DNA from: Dactylonectria macrodidyma
Lineage: Eukaryota > Ascomycota > Sordariomycetes > Hypocreales > Nectriaceae
Reading direction: 5' to 3'
Assembly: GCA_020744425.1 (NCBI GenBank)
Contig: JAGMUV010000014.1
Location: forward strand, 1 to 64,000
DNA: 64,000 nucleotides
Positions 12,717-23,335 of the stretch are shown piece after piece. The first letter of the stretch is position 1. Every line of letters starts with the position of its first letter. A program made the position numbers and the translations under genes. The notes under the pieces were generated by a model. The model was not told where the DNA came from, did no database searches, and saw only the letters and a list, made by a program, of their open reading frames with translations.

Positions 12717-12895
12717 TGTTAAATATTAGAGTGTTAAAAAAATTGTGTATTCTGTCCTCCCCCTATGCCTTAAGGTTTTAGAGCAAGCTTTATATACTCT
12801 TTCTCTTCTGTATAGAATCAGCTAGAAGCTGATTGCTAAGCCTCGTAATAATAAGTAGCAATAGGTAGTAACTTTCGCCTCTGACATATCTAACA
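12717..12895 (-). repeat. Copia LTR (3' LTR by orientation)
   Basis: A 179 bp repeat beginning tgttaaatatta and ending tctaaca, flanked on the left by tatct. It differs from 18033-18211 essentially by transitions. Confidence 0.92.
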
Positions 12896-13203
12896 CACCC
12901 CTTCAGATTCAATGACTTCTTATTAAGTCTGAAGCCCTTCTTCGTCCTTCTAGAGCCTCTTCCTAATGTCTTCTAATCTAAGTTAATATAAAAAGCGGTT
13001 CTATTTTCTAGCTAGAAGTGCTTTCATTAGGCTATTTATAACTATATCTATTAATTTAATATATTTGATTTGAATTTTCCTTCTTTAAACCTCCTATCTA
13101 AGCTAGTGATTATAAATATTAATATACTATAACTTAGTTCTTAAAGTAGCTATCTTAGCTATTATAAGGTTAATAGTCTGAGTGTTATTATAGTTAATTT
13201 AGA

Positions 13204-13641
13204 TAACGTGTATGATAAGCGAGCGCGCAATACAAGCGAGCGCGCACTTATACTATACAGCTAAAAGTTTAAATTTTAAATTTTCTAAAACGGGCTATAT
13301 AGCCCTAGGATTTTTAAGAAATTAATTTTACATATTCAATAAAAAGAGTCATAAGATAGTATTTCTTTGAGATTTTTAATTAATTTATTTGAAATTTTAA
13401 AAATAAAAATAAGAAAAAAAACAGTGTGAATAAGATTTTTCTAAATAACTCCATAAAAAGTCTTTTTAATAATCTAGGAAAACTAATACTTATTATTATA
13501 TACTTAATAAATATACTTTTAAAATTATAGCCATTTCTAGCTTAGTTTGAATTTTTAAGAATTTTCTTTAAATTGCGATTTAAGGTGAAATTTCAGAGTG
13601 CGCGCTCGCTTGTATTGCGCGCTCGCTTATCATACACGTTA
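13204..13641. mobile_element. TIR element (MITE), copy 2, with perfect 45 bp termini
   Basis: A 438 bp element whose first and last 45 bases are exact inverted complements, bounded by TA on each side. Each arm contains the decamer gcgagcgcgc twice, separated by aatacaa. Non-coding interior shared with copy 1 at 4796-5224. The intact CpG-rich termini inside heavily RIP-mutated DNA imply recent insertion or escape from RIP. It sits inside the Copia RNase H region. Confidence 0.92.
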
Positions 13642-16600
13642 GTTAAGTTATTTAATTAAACTATTAGCTCTTTAAGCAATTAGCTTATAAAGAGAGATTC
13701 CTTAACTACTTATACTAAGGCTAGGAGCTCTACTTCTATTATTAATATTATAACTATATCTTATTTATTAGCTTTCTATCTAATTAGTCTATTAAATAGC
13801 TTAATAGTATATACTTATAAGCTCTTTTAATTAGTTATATTATTAGTAAAAGAGGCATTATTAGTAATATTAAGACCGCTAGGCCTTCTAAAGGATAGGG
13901 CTAGGTTCTTTATATATATAAGGTAGTAAATAATGCAGTTAGCTGCTTTTTAATATATTTAACTTAGATTAGTAAAGAATCTGGCTAATTTAGAAATAGT
14001 AAAGGCTATATTAAGTCAGGTATTAATTATAATATAGAGAATTAATCTAATCTTATATTAGTATTATTAAATTTCTATTAGAGTTACTAGCCTTATTATA
14101 GGCTATAGCTCTAATTAAGTTATTAGTACTATAGCTATTCCTTTATTAGCTAGGTTTATAATTTTCTTAATATAGGCTGCTTAAAATAGCTAGATCTTCT
14201 TTATAGGTTAGTCTTATATAACTTCTATTCTAAAGAACTATTATATAGAGTTACTACTTATTAGTTTATATTTTAATTAGAATTATCTGATTAGGTCTTT
14301 AGCTTTATTTTCTTATATTTTCCTATAAGCTAGAATGATATTATCGATATATATAAAGAAGAAGATTCCTTCTTTTCTAAAGTAGTAAAGCTTATATAGA
14401 ACTGGTTTATAGCCTAGCTCTAAGAGGGTCTTAGAAAGCTCCTTTTACTATAATAAGGAGGAGACTCTTAGTCTATATAGAGCTTTATTAAGCTTTAGGA
14501 TAGTTCCTGCCTTCTTATAGCCAGGAGGCATTTATATAAAGATATCTTAATTAATTAAGGCATATATGAATATATTAACTATATTATATTAGACTATTTC
14601 TAGATCAAATTTTACTATAATAGCTATTAAAGTCTAAAAGGACCTTCTGACTAAGGTAGTTATATATATATCTTATAGCTTCCCTTTTGCTTATTGGTCT
14701 TCTTAAACCACTAGCCAGGCCTTACATTTCTAAAAGTAACTGTATTTATCTGTTTTATAAATATATACTTATATATAGCCTAGGACCTATTGATCAGATG
14801 CTTAAGAGTCCTTAGCTTAGATCTCAGTCTATAACCTCATTTCCTTATGACTTTAAAGATGGATTTCTTTAGCCTTCTAAAAGAGGTTTTTTAATAGATA
14901 TCCTATAAGATCTTAATGCTTTATTAATACTAAAGGTAGTGCATTTCTATATACTTTTACTCTTTTATAGATCTTCTATTCTATTAAGGTTTATAAAAGA
15001 GATTTAATTCTAGTTAGAAAAGCTATTTACTATATAATCATTTTATTCTCTTATTCTAATATATTTTAAGGTAATTATATAAGTAAGGCAGATAGCAGTA
15101 TATCTAGAGGTATAAGGAAGTCTTTATATTCTGCCCTTTTTACTTATAAGATTTCATTAATTATTATTATAAGACGATCTCTTATAAGTTTATTTAAGTC
15201 TTCCTCTTTAAGAAAATCCACTTTAATACAGTCTTTAGTTACTAGCTAATTAATTAGTTTGTTTTATTAAAGGGATGCAATTCATACGATTTCTTCTAAG
15301 TCTGCTTTTAAAAGGTTATCCTTAAAGTTTTCTTAGTCTTTATTATAGCCCTTATTTTTATTAAAAATAACATTTTAAGTACTTACTATTTAATTAATTA
15401 TAAGGACCTAGATCCTATAGATATTTAAGGATCTATATCTGATTAAAAAGCTAATCCATCCTTTTAGCTTAAGTTACATCTTGTAGTTAAACTTTTATTA
15501 TGCTTTAAGGGTTATAGCATAGGCCTTATAGCTAAATGCTCTTAAATGTATTTAGTCAGGCTGTTTTACTAGTTATAGAATTCCTCTAGCTCTAGCTATT
15601 ATAGTATATAATTAATTATATAGTGTTTTCTAGCCTGATTTATAATTTAGCATTCAGTTATATAAATAAACTGCTATTCTACTGATTTCTAGCTATAGCT
15701 AATAAAAGAACCTGGCGCCTGTTCGTATAGCTCTTTCCTTATCCTTTATTATACTTCTTAAGCGTTTAGTACTGCTATTTTATGCTTAGCTATATAGTAC
15801 TAAGGGCTTAATAATAATGGCTCTATTCTATATAAAGTTTCTAACTTATGGTTTAACCTTTATAATCTTATTATTATATTTAATGACTTTAACCTTAATA
15901 TTATATTAAACTTCTAAGTATTTAAAAAAGGATTTAAAAACTATAATCATAGCCTCTATTATCTAAGATATAAAGTAATAATCCTAAATATAACCCGTTA
16001 ATTAGTAAGTAAGTAATATCTATAAAGTATAGTTATTTATCCCTTCTTTATAATTATAGAAATTAATAGTAATACATTCGCTAGCTCTTTAGTCAGACTG
16101 CTTTAAAGCCTATCTAACTTATCTCTTAATCTTTAATAGGCTATAAGTATTATATTCGACTATTATTAGTCTTTAAATTCGCACTCCCTAAGATACTAAG
16201 ACGAGGTGTTCAAAAGCTTATAGTCTTAGATGCTCTAAGCAGTTATACTAGCAGATAGCTTCTCTTACTAAAGGAGCCCTCTCAGTATAAGAAGTGAACC
16301 TATAGGCTGCTTAAACTGCTAAAGTCATCTCTACTGATTAGTATTTAATAACGTATTAACTATATAGGTCCTTAATCAGGCAGGCAATTATCTAATCAGA
16401 ATAATAGAGGGTCGTTAGATTATATCTATTATTCTAATAGAGTCCTTTCTTTTATAGCTAATATAAGGAGACTAGAGTTATAAGAAGTCAGGGATAGTAG
16501 GCTATATCTTTAAGTAATAGGGCTTGAGTTCTTATTAGCCTGACTATTATTATTCTATATCCTAAAATTAGTAACTTTCAGTCATCTGACTAAATGAAGT

Positions 16601-18032
16601 TGCTTAGAAGGGCTGGCTAGAGATCAGCTAGTTAATTAGGGTTATTTATAATTAAGATTATTATTCTAAGGTCTAAGATTTAAGATTTTTATAAAGGATA
16701 GTTATTACTCTAAGTAGTAAATGCAGTATTGACTTTAGTAATAAGCCAGCTATATAGTTATTAGTTAGAGGTTTCTTTAATAGCTGGTTTTAGTAAGTTC
16801 TTAGACTTCTTCTAAGTAAGAGCTTTTACTTATACTTAGAGGTCTAGGTCTTCTTTAAAGGCTTCTTTTACCTTTATCTAAAATTTTTCTTAAGGCCTAA
16901 ACCCTCTCTAAGCTATATTTAAAAAAATATAGAAGCATTTCTTAAGGATATAGAGTAGGCTATATACTAAGCATTTATCCTATTCTTTAGGAGGCCTCTA
17001 GCGCTTTATCCTTTACCCTTCCTTCTTTAAAGAATAGTACTAACCTTTAATAATATAAGCATCCTCTAGTTTATTATCCTAAGGGTCCTCCTTAGTAAAG
17101 CTCGTAAAGAATGCACCTTAGGAGATTTTTCCTATATAACCTAGGCTTTATAAGACTTTTGTATTTTTAAGCTTATTCTAAAAGGCATTTGTTAGATCTT
17201 AATAGATAAGAGATTTATCTTAGATTAGGTTTTATTAGCTAATTTTATAGGCTGCTGTTTAAATAAGGAAAAGTTATAAAGAGATATTAAAAAAGTCATA
17301 TGCTTAAGAGCTATAAAAGAGGGTCTTAAGGACCTTTTATTACTATCCTTTAGCTAAGGCTTCTTCTCACTCTTCTAACCATTTAAGTGCTTAAGTTATA
17401 GTCTTTAGAAGTGTTTTTATAAGGGTTAAATATATATTTTAAGTATCTTATATTTTATCTGCTTCTAACCTCTTATACTAAGCATAGAGATTATAGTACT
17501 ATTTATAGATTGACTTATATAGTTAATAATAGGTCCGGATATAACTAAAAGAGATAGTTCGAATAATCCAGTTTTAGAGAGTTCTTAGAGACTTCTTCTA
17601 TCTTTCTAATGACTTTTCTTAAAGCTAATAGAAGGAGAGGTCCTATTAGAAGCTCTTCTAACCTTATTCAGTTAAGTCAGATAGAGACTATATTCTATTA
17701 GTTATCTCTTATACATTATCTGAATTAGACCTTTTAGTCTTAAGTATTTCTAATTGAATAGTCCGTTATACTACTATTATCTTAGTGTATTTATATCTTT
17801 TAATATCTAAGAAGGCCAGTTCCTCTTTAAGGAAAACCTTCCTTTTAAGGTGCTATTATAGATCTAGAAGGTCAACCTAAAGAAGGAATTCGTGCTCCCA
17901 GTCTGGGAAGTCCCTAGGTTTTATAAGAGTGGCTATAAGACCTTCTTTCTAGGATTTTCTATATAGCATTATAGATAAGATAGAGGGATTATTAAAGATA
18001 TTAAAATGGGTTAAGGCAGTAAGACTCTTAAT

Positions 18033-18211
18033 TGTTAAATATTAGGGTATTAAAAAAATTATATATTCTATCCTCTTCCTATGCCTTGAGGTTTCAGAGT
18101 AAGCTTTATATACTCTTTCTCTTCTGTATAGAATCAGCTAGAAGCTGATTGCTAAGCCTCGTAGCAATAGGTGGCAATAGGTGGCAACTTTCGCCTCTGA
18201 CATATCTGACA
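18033..18211 (-). repeat. Copia LTR (5' LTR by orientation)
   Basis: A 179 bp partner of 12717-12895, beginning tgttaaatatta and ending tctgaca, followed by tgtct. Confidence 0.92.
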
Positions 18212-18216
18212 TGTCT

Positions 18217-18570
18217 TAAGCCTCTGAAAGTAGTAGTATTAATTACTTTAGCCCCAGACCTTAATTCACTCTTTTCCCTTTTCCTTTATTTCTTCTATTT
18301 ATTAGTATTATTAAAAGGCTTGGCTTATAAGGCTGGGCCTGTAATGCATTATATTATATAGTAGCTTTGAATGCGGTTTCCCCTTAGTTCTTTTAAAAAT
18401 CGGATAATATTATAGTCATTAGGCTATACTTTAAAAATCTGCTGACAGATATTAGGTTTAAAATAATAGGTCAAATAGGGCCGCTTAATTGTTAGATAGA
18501 AGAGGAAGAAGGATCGTAATTTCAGCTTATAGAGGGATGTAATTAGACTTATATATAATATCAGATTGCG
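18217..18570 (+). mobile_element. 3' remainder of the Tad1-like LINE
   Basis: The LINE reading resumes directly after the Copia target duplication and remains AT-rich with RIP character. It fades into balanced single-copy-like DNA at about 18,570. The exact 3' end and any A-tail are not identifiable. Confidence 0.55.
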
Positions 18571-19251
18571 GGTCCGAGCTACGGGCCTGCTGGGCCCGTG
18601 GCCCCGGCCCCGGGTCAGTCTTAGCTACGCTATCGGCTCTGGCGGAAGCTAGCTACCCTGTACCTTGGTTTCTTTAGCTATAGACTCCAGCCTAGCACGT
18701 CGTCTTGCCCTTAAGGGATTCTGTGGACATCTAGATGTCCTTACGACGGTAATTAATCAACAATAACAACAACAACAACAACCAGCAGTCGGAAATGAGT
18801 AGCTACCAGGAAGTTTGACAATAGCCAGTAAACACTTATCGGCAAGTAAACGGGAGTGATTTGGCAGTTGGCGACAGTACAGTTCCTCTACTTTTGGTCT
18901 CTCGTGATCCTTCTAGACGATATTAATCAACTTGCTCAAATTTGCTCAGAGTAATCGTGTGAAAAGTGGCCAGCCCGGGCTCACGGATAATCTTATCGCG
19001 GCGGAACGGACGGAAGTGTTCAATATGGGGTGGCGTGAGCTGAAAAAAGTCTCAGATTCCACTGCTCACTGTCTGGGCCCTATTGACGACGGCTTTAATG
19101 GATTTTTTTTATTTTTTTTTAAAAAAAAATAAAAAAAAATGGATGTTGGATTTTCATGTACGTTTCAATTTATGATACAAGATTTTAGGATGCTGAGTAG
19201 TAGTTCATCACGTCGTAGCTTGAAGATAGCACAACGAGATCACGTTGTCCG
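18571..19251. other. Boundary spacer: GC-rich patch, AAC microsatellite and A/T palindrome
   Basis: Composition switches sharply from AT-rich repeat to balanced DNA here. A GC-rich patch covers 18575-18620. A short (AAC)n tract lies about 18766-18782. Bases 19102-19140 form an almost perfect palindrome made only of A and T runs (T8-A-T9 facing A9-T-A9). No gene is supported. Confidence 0.7.
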
Positions 19252-20595
19252 TCAAAATTCCAGCCCCTTTTGCTTCATCGGAACATGTAGCAGACGATGT
19301 CCTGCCTCATTGGCCTTTGGCAAATGCCCTGCGCGGATATTCACCTGCAAAGACTGATGGATCAGCCTTGGTTCCGCCAACGTGGCATCACGCTCCTTGC
19401 GCAGAACCACAAACTCCTCCTCGGTGATGCCGTCTCGTAGATGCTTGTTCTGAGCCTTGTGGTCCTTGACACTCATCCACGGTACGGGGGCAGCGCGTGA
19501 ATCTGGCGGATAATCGTGCCCAGTCCATATCTTGACATGGTCTGGTAGGCTTAGTAGTCTCCGCCCTGAATTGAAGAGGCTGCTTGCACTGCCGCCAGGG
19601 AAGTCGCAGCGAGCTGTGCCAAGGTCTGGATGGAAAAGAGAGTCGCCACAGAAGACGTTGTCTAAGCATAAACGTTAGTTACATCTTGTTCAAAAGAGGG
19701 CTGTGACGCGTATCTTACCTCCAATTTTGTAGCCTAGATGATCAGGGGTGTGCCCGGGGAGGTGCATGGCTGTTGCGCTCAGTTTACCAATGCTGAACAC
19801 CTCGTCATCGTCAAAGAGTTTGTCAAACACACGACCGTACTCTTCCGCAGGGACTCCGTATTTCCCACCAAACAGTTCCTGGACCTGCTGGATGCGTTTC
19901 CCGATGCCAACGCGCGGCTTGTTCCCTTGTTCCTCGGCAAGGCGCTTCTGAAGGTAGGAAACCGAAGTCAGATGGTCGGCATGCGCGTGTGTCTCGAGGA
20001 TCCAGTCGATTTTGTATCCATTTTTCTCGATGAGCGAGAGGAGCGCGTCGGCAGTTTCAGTCGCCACGACTAGCGTCGCAGGGTCATAATCCAGGACCGG
20101 GTCAATGATGACGGCGGTCAATGTGGATGGATCGGCGACAATGTATTGCCACGTGCTCGTCTTGGGCTCGAAAATATCATGGACAGTCGGTTCCCCAGGA
20201 ACCATTGTCGGAGTGCTATATGGAGCTCGAGCAATGGGAAGACACGGCAGGGCATGCGGAGGGAGCGGATGCATACAACCTTCCACGCGGCCCAAAACTC
20301 TCCGTGGAGACGGTCTTTTGATGGTTGTATTGACTGATTGGCGACGTTCGGCCAGACTCTTGGTCGTGTACTGGGCCTTTCTCTCGGCTTGGTGAACGCG
20401 ACAGAGCGGCGGCCTGGCATCCCCAAGACTTGGAGACCGTATGGCGGCGGGCAGTGCTTGGACTAGACGCGGCGTCACCTGCGAACTGACGCTGATATGG
20501 GGGCGTATGAACTTCATGATGGATATAGTTGCTGAGGATTGAGGATGGATGAGGAGCGGAGAACCGATTGGCGTAGCGTTTAAAATAATAGTCAC
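19252..20595 (-). CDS. ETHE1-like persulfide (sulfur) dioxygenase, metallo-beta-lactamase fold
   Basis: The predicted enzyme oxidises glutathione persulfide to sulfite in mitochondria, the step after sulfide:quinone oxidoreductase. Two exons (20595-19719 and 19661-19252) join across a 57 nt gtaag...ttag intron, giving 428 codons. The fold signature THAHADHL lies around residues 200-207. Further metal ligands appear in HLPGHTPDHLGY, FCGDSLF and WTGHDYPPDS, the ETHE1/glyoxalase-II pattern. The first ~140 residues are unlike the family and rich in Arg/Ser/Pro. They may include a mitochondrial presequence, with an internal start at M27 (20517) possible, or an unrecognised intron. The conserved domain begins near TVHDIFEPKT. 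It is divergent from the SQR gene and shares its promoter region. Family assignment is strong; the N-terminus is uncertain. Confidence 0.88.
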
Positions 20596-21234
20596 TGGCT
20601 TGAGAAACTAGAGCCAAAACTCGTAAACCGTGCAGCTGATAAACTGGTCTCCACATCTGGCCCCATCATGGTCTTCGTTCCGGTCCGTTCCGCGTGTCTG
20701 ACGATGGGCTTAGACGCTTCTTTCGCAGAGATTGCATGAACCAATGCTGGATATGCTGGGTATTGCTTGTTTTCGGTGACAATCTTCGGGGACCTGTTTC
20801 GGGCATCTGCCTTTCCCCAGGTCCCCGACCGTTGCCGAGTCCCCCGAGTGCCGGAGGTGGGGCCGCAATCTCACGCATACGGAGATTCGAACTAACATGT
20901 GCGTCCTCCACCATCCATGTCACTTTTCTCGCTTTGCAAAGCATCCCGTAGATGAATTAAGCATTTCGTATAGCAATCTATACTTAGCGGCAATCGGCGG
21001 CCGCAGCGATGATCCGACAGCGATGATCCGTCGACGACGATCCGGCGGCTCCGGCTAGTCCCCGCCTTGTTTGTATTCTTGCTCTCCGCGATTAAGCGAT
21101 GAGCGGAAAATGTTGTGCCGGGGCTCGTTCCCTTTTCATCCCTACGTTCGTATTCTCGTTTTCTTTTCACTCCGGCACATCTAGTCCTACTCTCTTTGTC
21201 ATTCACACTCACCTCGCTCTCATTCTTACCTATC
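20596..21234. promoter_or_regulatory. Shared divergent promoter of persulfide dioxygenase and SQR
   Basis: The ~640 bp between two start codons pointing away from each other must hold both promoters. A pyrimidine-rich stretch (about 21120-21230, many ctc/ttc) immediately precedes the SQR start, as is common at fungal transcription start regions. A short repeated motif (gatgatccg, near 21009 and 21025) occurs upstream. No specific factor site can be named with confidence. Confidence 0.6.
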
Positions 21235-22602
21235 ATGTACGCCAGCCGCGTCACGTTGGCAGCTCGTTCTGCTGGCCGTTTGGCCATCTCGACTCGGGCT
21301 TTTCCAGTCATTCGGACCTTTGCTTCGGTTCCCCCGGTGGCCGTTTCCCCCAAGAATCACAAGGTGGTTGTTATCGGTGGCGGGACCGCCGGTTTGGCCA
21401 TCAGCCATCAGCTGCTCCGGTCCGGCAAGTTCGCTCCAGACGACATTGCCGTCGTCGATCCAGCCCAATGGCACGATTACCAACCAGGTTTCACGCTTGC
21501 TGCTGCCGGACTCAAAGACAAGAAGAGCTTGCGCAAGCCAATGGACAGCTTGATTGATAGCAAGCTCAAGTTCTATAACGACAGCGTGGATACCTTCTCT
21601 CCAAGCAATAACTTCATTACGCTGGGAAACGGTCAGAAGGTCAGCTACGACCATCTTGTCGTCGCTCCAGGCATCAACATCGACTACGGCAGCATCAAAG
21701 GTCTCCCAGAAGCTCTAGCCAACTCAGACTCAGCTGTGTCCACCATTTATGGGTATGATACGTGTGACAAAGTCTTTCAGAACGTCAAAAGGTTCCGCAA
21801 AGGCAACGCGCTGTTCACTCAACCGACTGGCATCGTCAAGTGTGCAGGAGCTCCCCAGAAGACGATGTGGCTTGCGCTAGACTACTGGCAGAAAGCAGGC
21901 GTGTATGACCCAAACCCCTCCAAGTCGGACATCGCCATCACCTTCGCTACTGGTATTCCAACTATGTTTGGTGTACCCAAATACAGTGCCACACTCGAAA
22001 ACTTGCGCAAGCAAAGAGGCGTGGAGGGCTTATTTCAGCACGATCTAATCTCAATCGATGGAAATACCGCCACTTTTTCTCGTGGCGAAGGACAAGGTAA
22101 TATCACAAGAGAATTTGACTTCCTTCATGTGGTGCCTAAGATGGGGCCTCATGCCTTCATCAAAAACAGCGCGCTGGCAAATGAGGCAGGCTTAGTCGAT
22201 GTGGATGCATTCACGACTCGCCACAACACATACCAGAATGTCTGGTCAGCAGGCGATGCTTCTGCTTTGCCTACATCTAAGACAATGGCCGCCATCACTT
22301 CCCAAGCACCAGTGTTGGTTCGCAATTTGTTGCGATCTCTGGATGGAAAGGAGCCCGAGCCGGCGTATGACGGCTACACTTCGTGCCCGCTTGTGACGGA
22401 GTACGGCAAGGTCCTCCTCGCTGAATTCAAGTATGGCGGCGAACCTAAGGAAACCTTCAGCGGCTGGCTTGGCATCAACCAGGCCATCCCGCGTCGATCT
22501 TTCTACTATCTAAAGAAGGACTTCTTTCCATGGATTTACCAATTCATGCTCAAGGGTACTTGGGCCGGGCCAAAGATCTGGGTTAGGCCACACGATGCGT
22601 GA
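21235..22602 (+). CDS. Sulfide:quinone oxidoreductase, mitochondrial
   Basis: A 455-residue flavoprotein that oxidises hydrogen sulfide and passes electrons to ubiquinone at the inner mitochondrial membrane. The start was chosen at ATG 21235, and not the in-frame ATG at 21115, because it opens a typical Arg/Ser/Ala-rich mitochondrial presequence (MYASRVTLAARSAGRLAIST). The Rossmann FAD motif VVVIGGGTAGLA lies at residues 44-55. Both redox cysteines of the SQOR/HMT2 type are present in their family contexts: C203 in KCAGAPQKTMW and C384 in TSCPLVTEYGKVLLAEF. The C-terminal amphipathic region (SFYYLKKDFFPWIYQFMLKG) fits a membrane anchor. There are no introns. It is divergent from the ETHE1-like gene, which acts next in the same pathway. 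Similar to fission yeast hmt2 and animal SQOR. Confidence 0.95.
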   Translation: MYASRVTLAARSAGRLAISTRAFPVIRTFASVPPVAVSPKNHKVVVIGGGTAGLAISHQLLRSGKFAPDDIAVVDPAQWHDYQPGFTLAAAGLKDKKSLRKPMDSLIDSKLKFYNDSVDTFSPSNNFITLGNGQKVSYDHLVVAPGINIDYGSIKGLPEALANSDSAVSTIYGYDTCDKVFQNVKRFRKGNALFTQPTGIVKCAGAPQKTMWLALDYWQKAGVYDPNPSKSDIAITFATGIPTMFGVPKYSATLENLRKQRGVEGLFQHDLISIDGNTATFSRGEGQGNITREFDFLHVVPKMGPHAFIKNSALANEAGLVDVDAFTTRHNTYQNVWSAGDASALPTSKTMAAITSQAPVLVRNLLRSLDGKEPEPAYDGYTSCPLVTEYGKVLLAEFKYGGEPKETFSGWLGINQAIPRRSFYYLKKDFFPWIYQFMLKGTWAGPKIWVRPHDA

Positions 22603-23335
22603 ATTACAAGGACATGTAGCTGGGCATACGGGATACTAGCGGAGGACTGGCGGAAGAAACAGTTACTAGGCACTTGTTGCGGTCCATCTACTCAAATGAA
22701 GTTAGTCGCATGCAACTTAAAAGTTGAGCAATTCTGCAAGTATCCTTGTTGGATGAAAGCGATGCTGAGGCCAAATGACGGTGAAGCTGATAAGCAAATC
22801 CACGCTCGAAGTTGTATTAAAGACTAAGACTACCATTCGGTCGTTCACGACAAGGGAAGTCAATCAGACCTTGAAGAATAAGACATCATTGACGACTCCC
22901 AAATGTTGGCCAGCGCCTTGAACCTTAGCTCGGGCCTTGGCACAATGTTGCACAAGGTGGTAAGCAAGGCATTGAAGTTGAGCTCGGGAGAGTCGAACGC
23001 ATTTTTGCGTCACTTTCCCATGTGACTCATCTTTAGGTCCCCGAGATCAGTAATAATCAGGCAATTTTGATCTAGATTCTAAACCGAGCACTTCGGCGAC
23101 TTACGGAACACAAAAGGGGCTTCAGTGCTCCACCCCGGCGGCCCGGCGGCCCCACATCACCGCCGTTCACTGAGCGTCACCGGCGGCCCGGCGGCCCCAC
23201 ACCGACTACCGGCTTTCACGGACGAACGGCCAACGCAAATGCATTCTGTTACCTCTTGACATTATCCAAGTATTCTAGAAATGTAAGCTGTTGACCTATA
23301 ATATTTATTTGGTTCTACGGAGCCTTTCAGCGACA
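22603..23335. other. Intergenic region with a GC-rich 22 bp direct repeat
   Basis: This holds the SQR 3' UTR and the carrier promoter. A 22 bp direct repeat, ccggcggcccggcggccc plus four bases, occurs at 23135-23156 and 23180-23201, about 135-200 bp upstream of the carrier start. No ORF is supported. Confidence 0.6.

Larger units (their letters stand above)
12717..18211 (-). mobile_element. RIP-mutated Ty1/Copia retrotransposon inserted in the LINE
   Basis: A complete 5.5 kb element with 179 bp LTRs and a 5 bp target duplication that now reads tatct (12712-12716) and tgtct (18212-18216). The single difference is a TpG/TpA transition. A purine tract (tctgaaggggtg on the minus strand, just inside 12896) sets minus-strand orientation. 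Minus-strand translation through stops gives Copia RNase H and C-terminal blocks at about 13990-12950 ('KELIVQLN', 'LTKALLARKH'-like). RT lies about 15500-14000, with integrase and gag further upstream (about 18000-15900), poorly readable. The MITE at 13204-13641 interrupts its RNase H region. Confidence 0.88.

Noticed and set aside
18766..18782. CRISPR-like or regulatory repeat at the AAC tract
   Set aside because: It is a simple trinucleotide microsatellite; CRISPR arrays are not expected in a fungal nuclear genome.
20105..20395. Plus-strand ORFs opposite the persulfide dioxygenase
   Set aside because: Antisense shadows of a well-supported coding exon.
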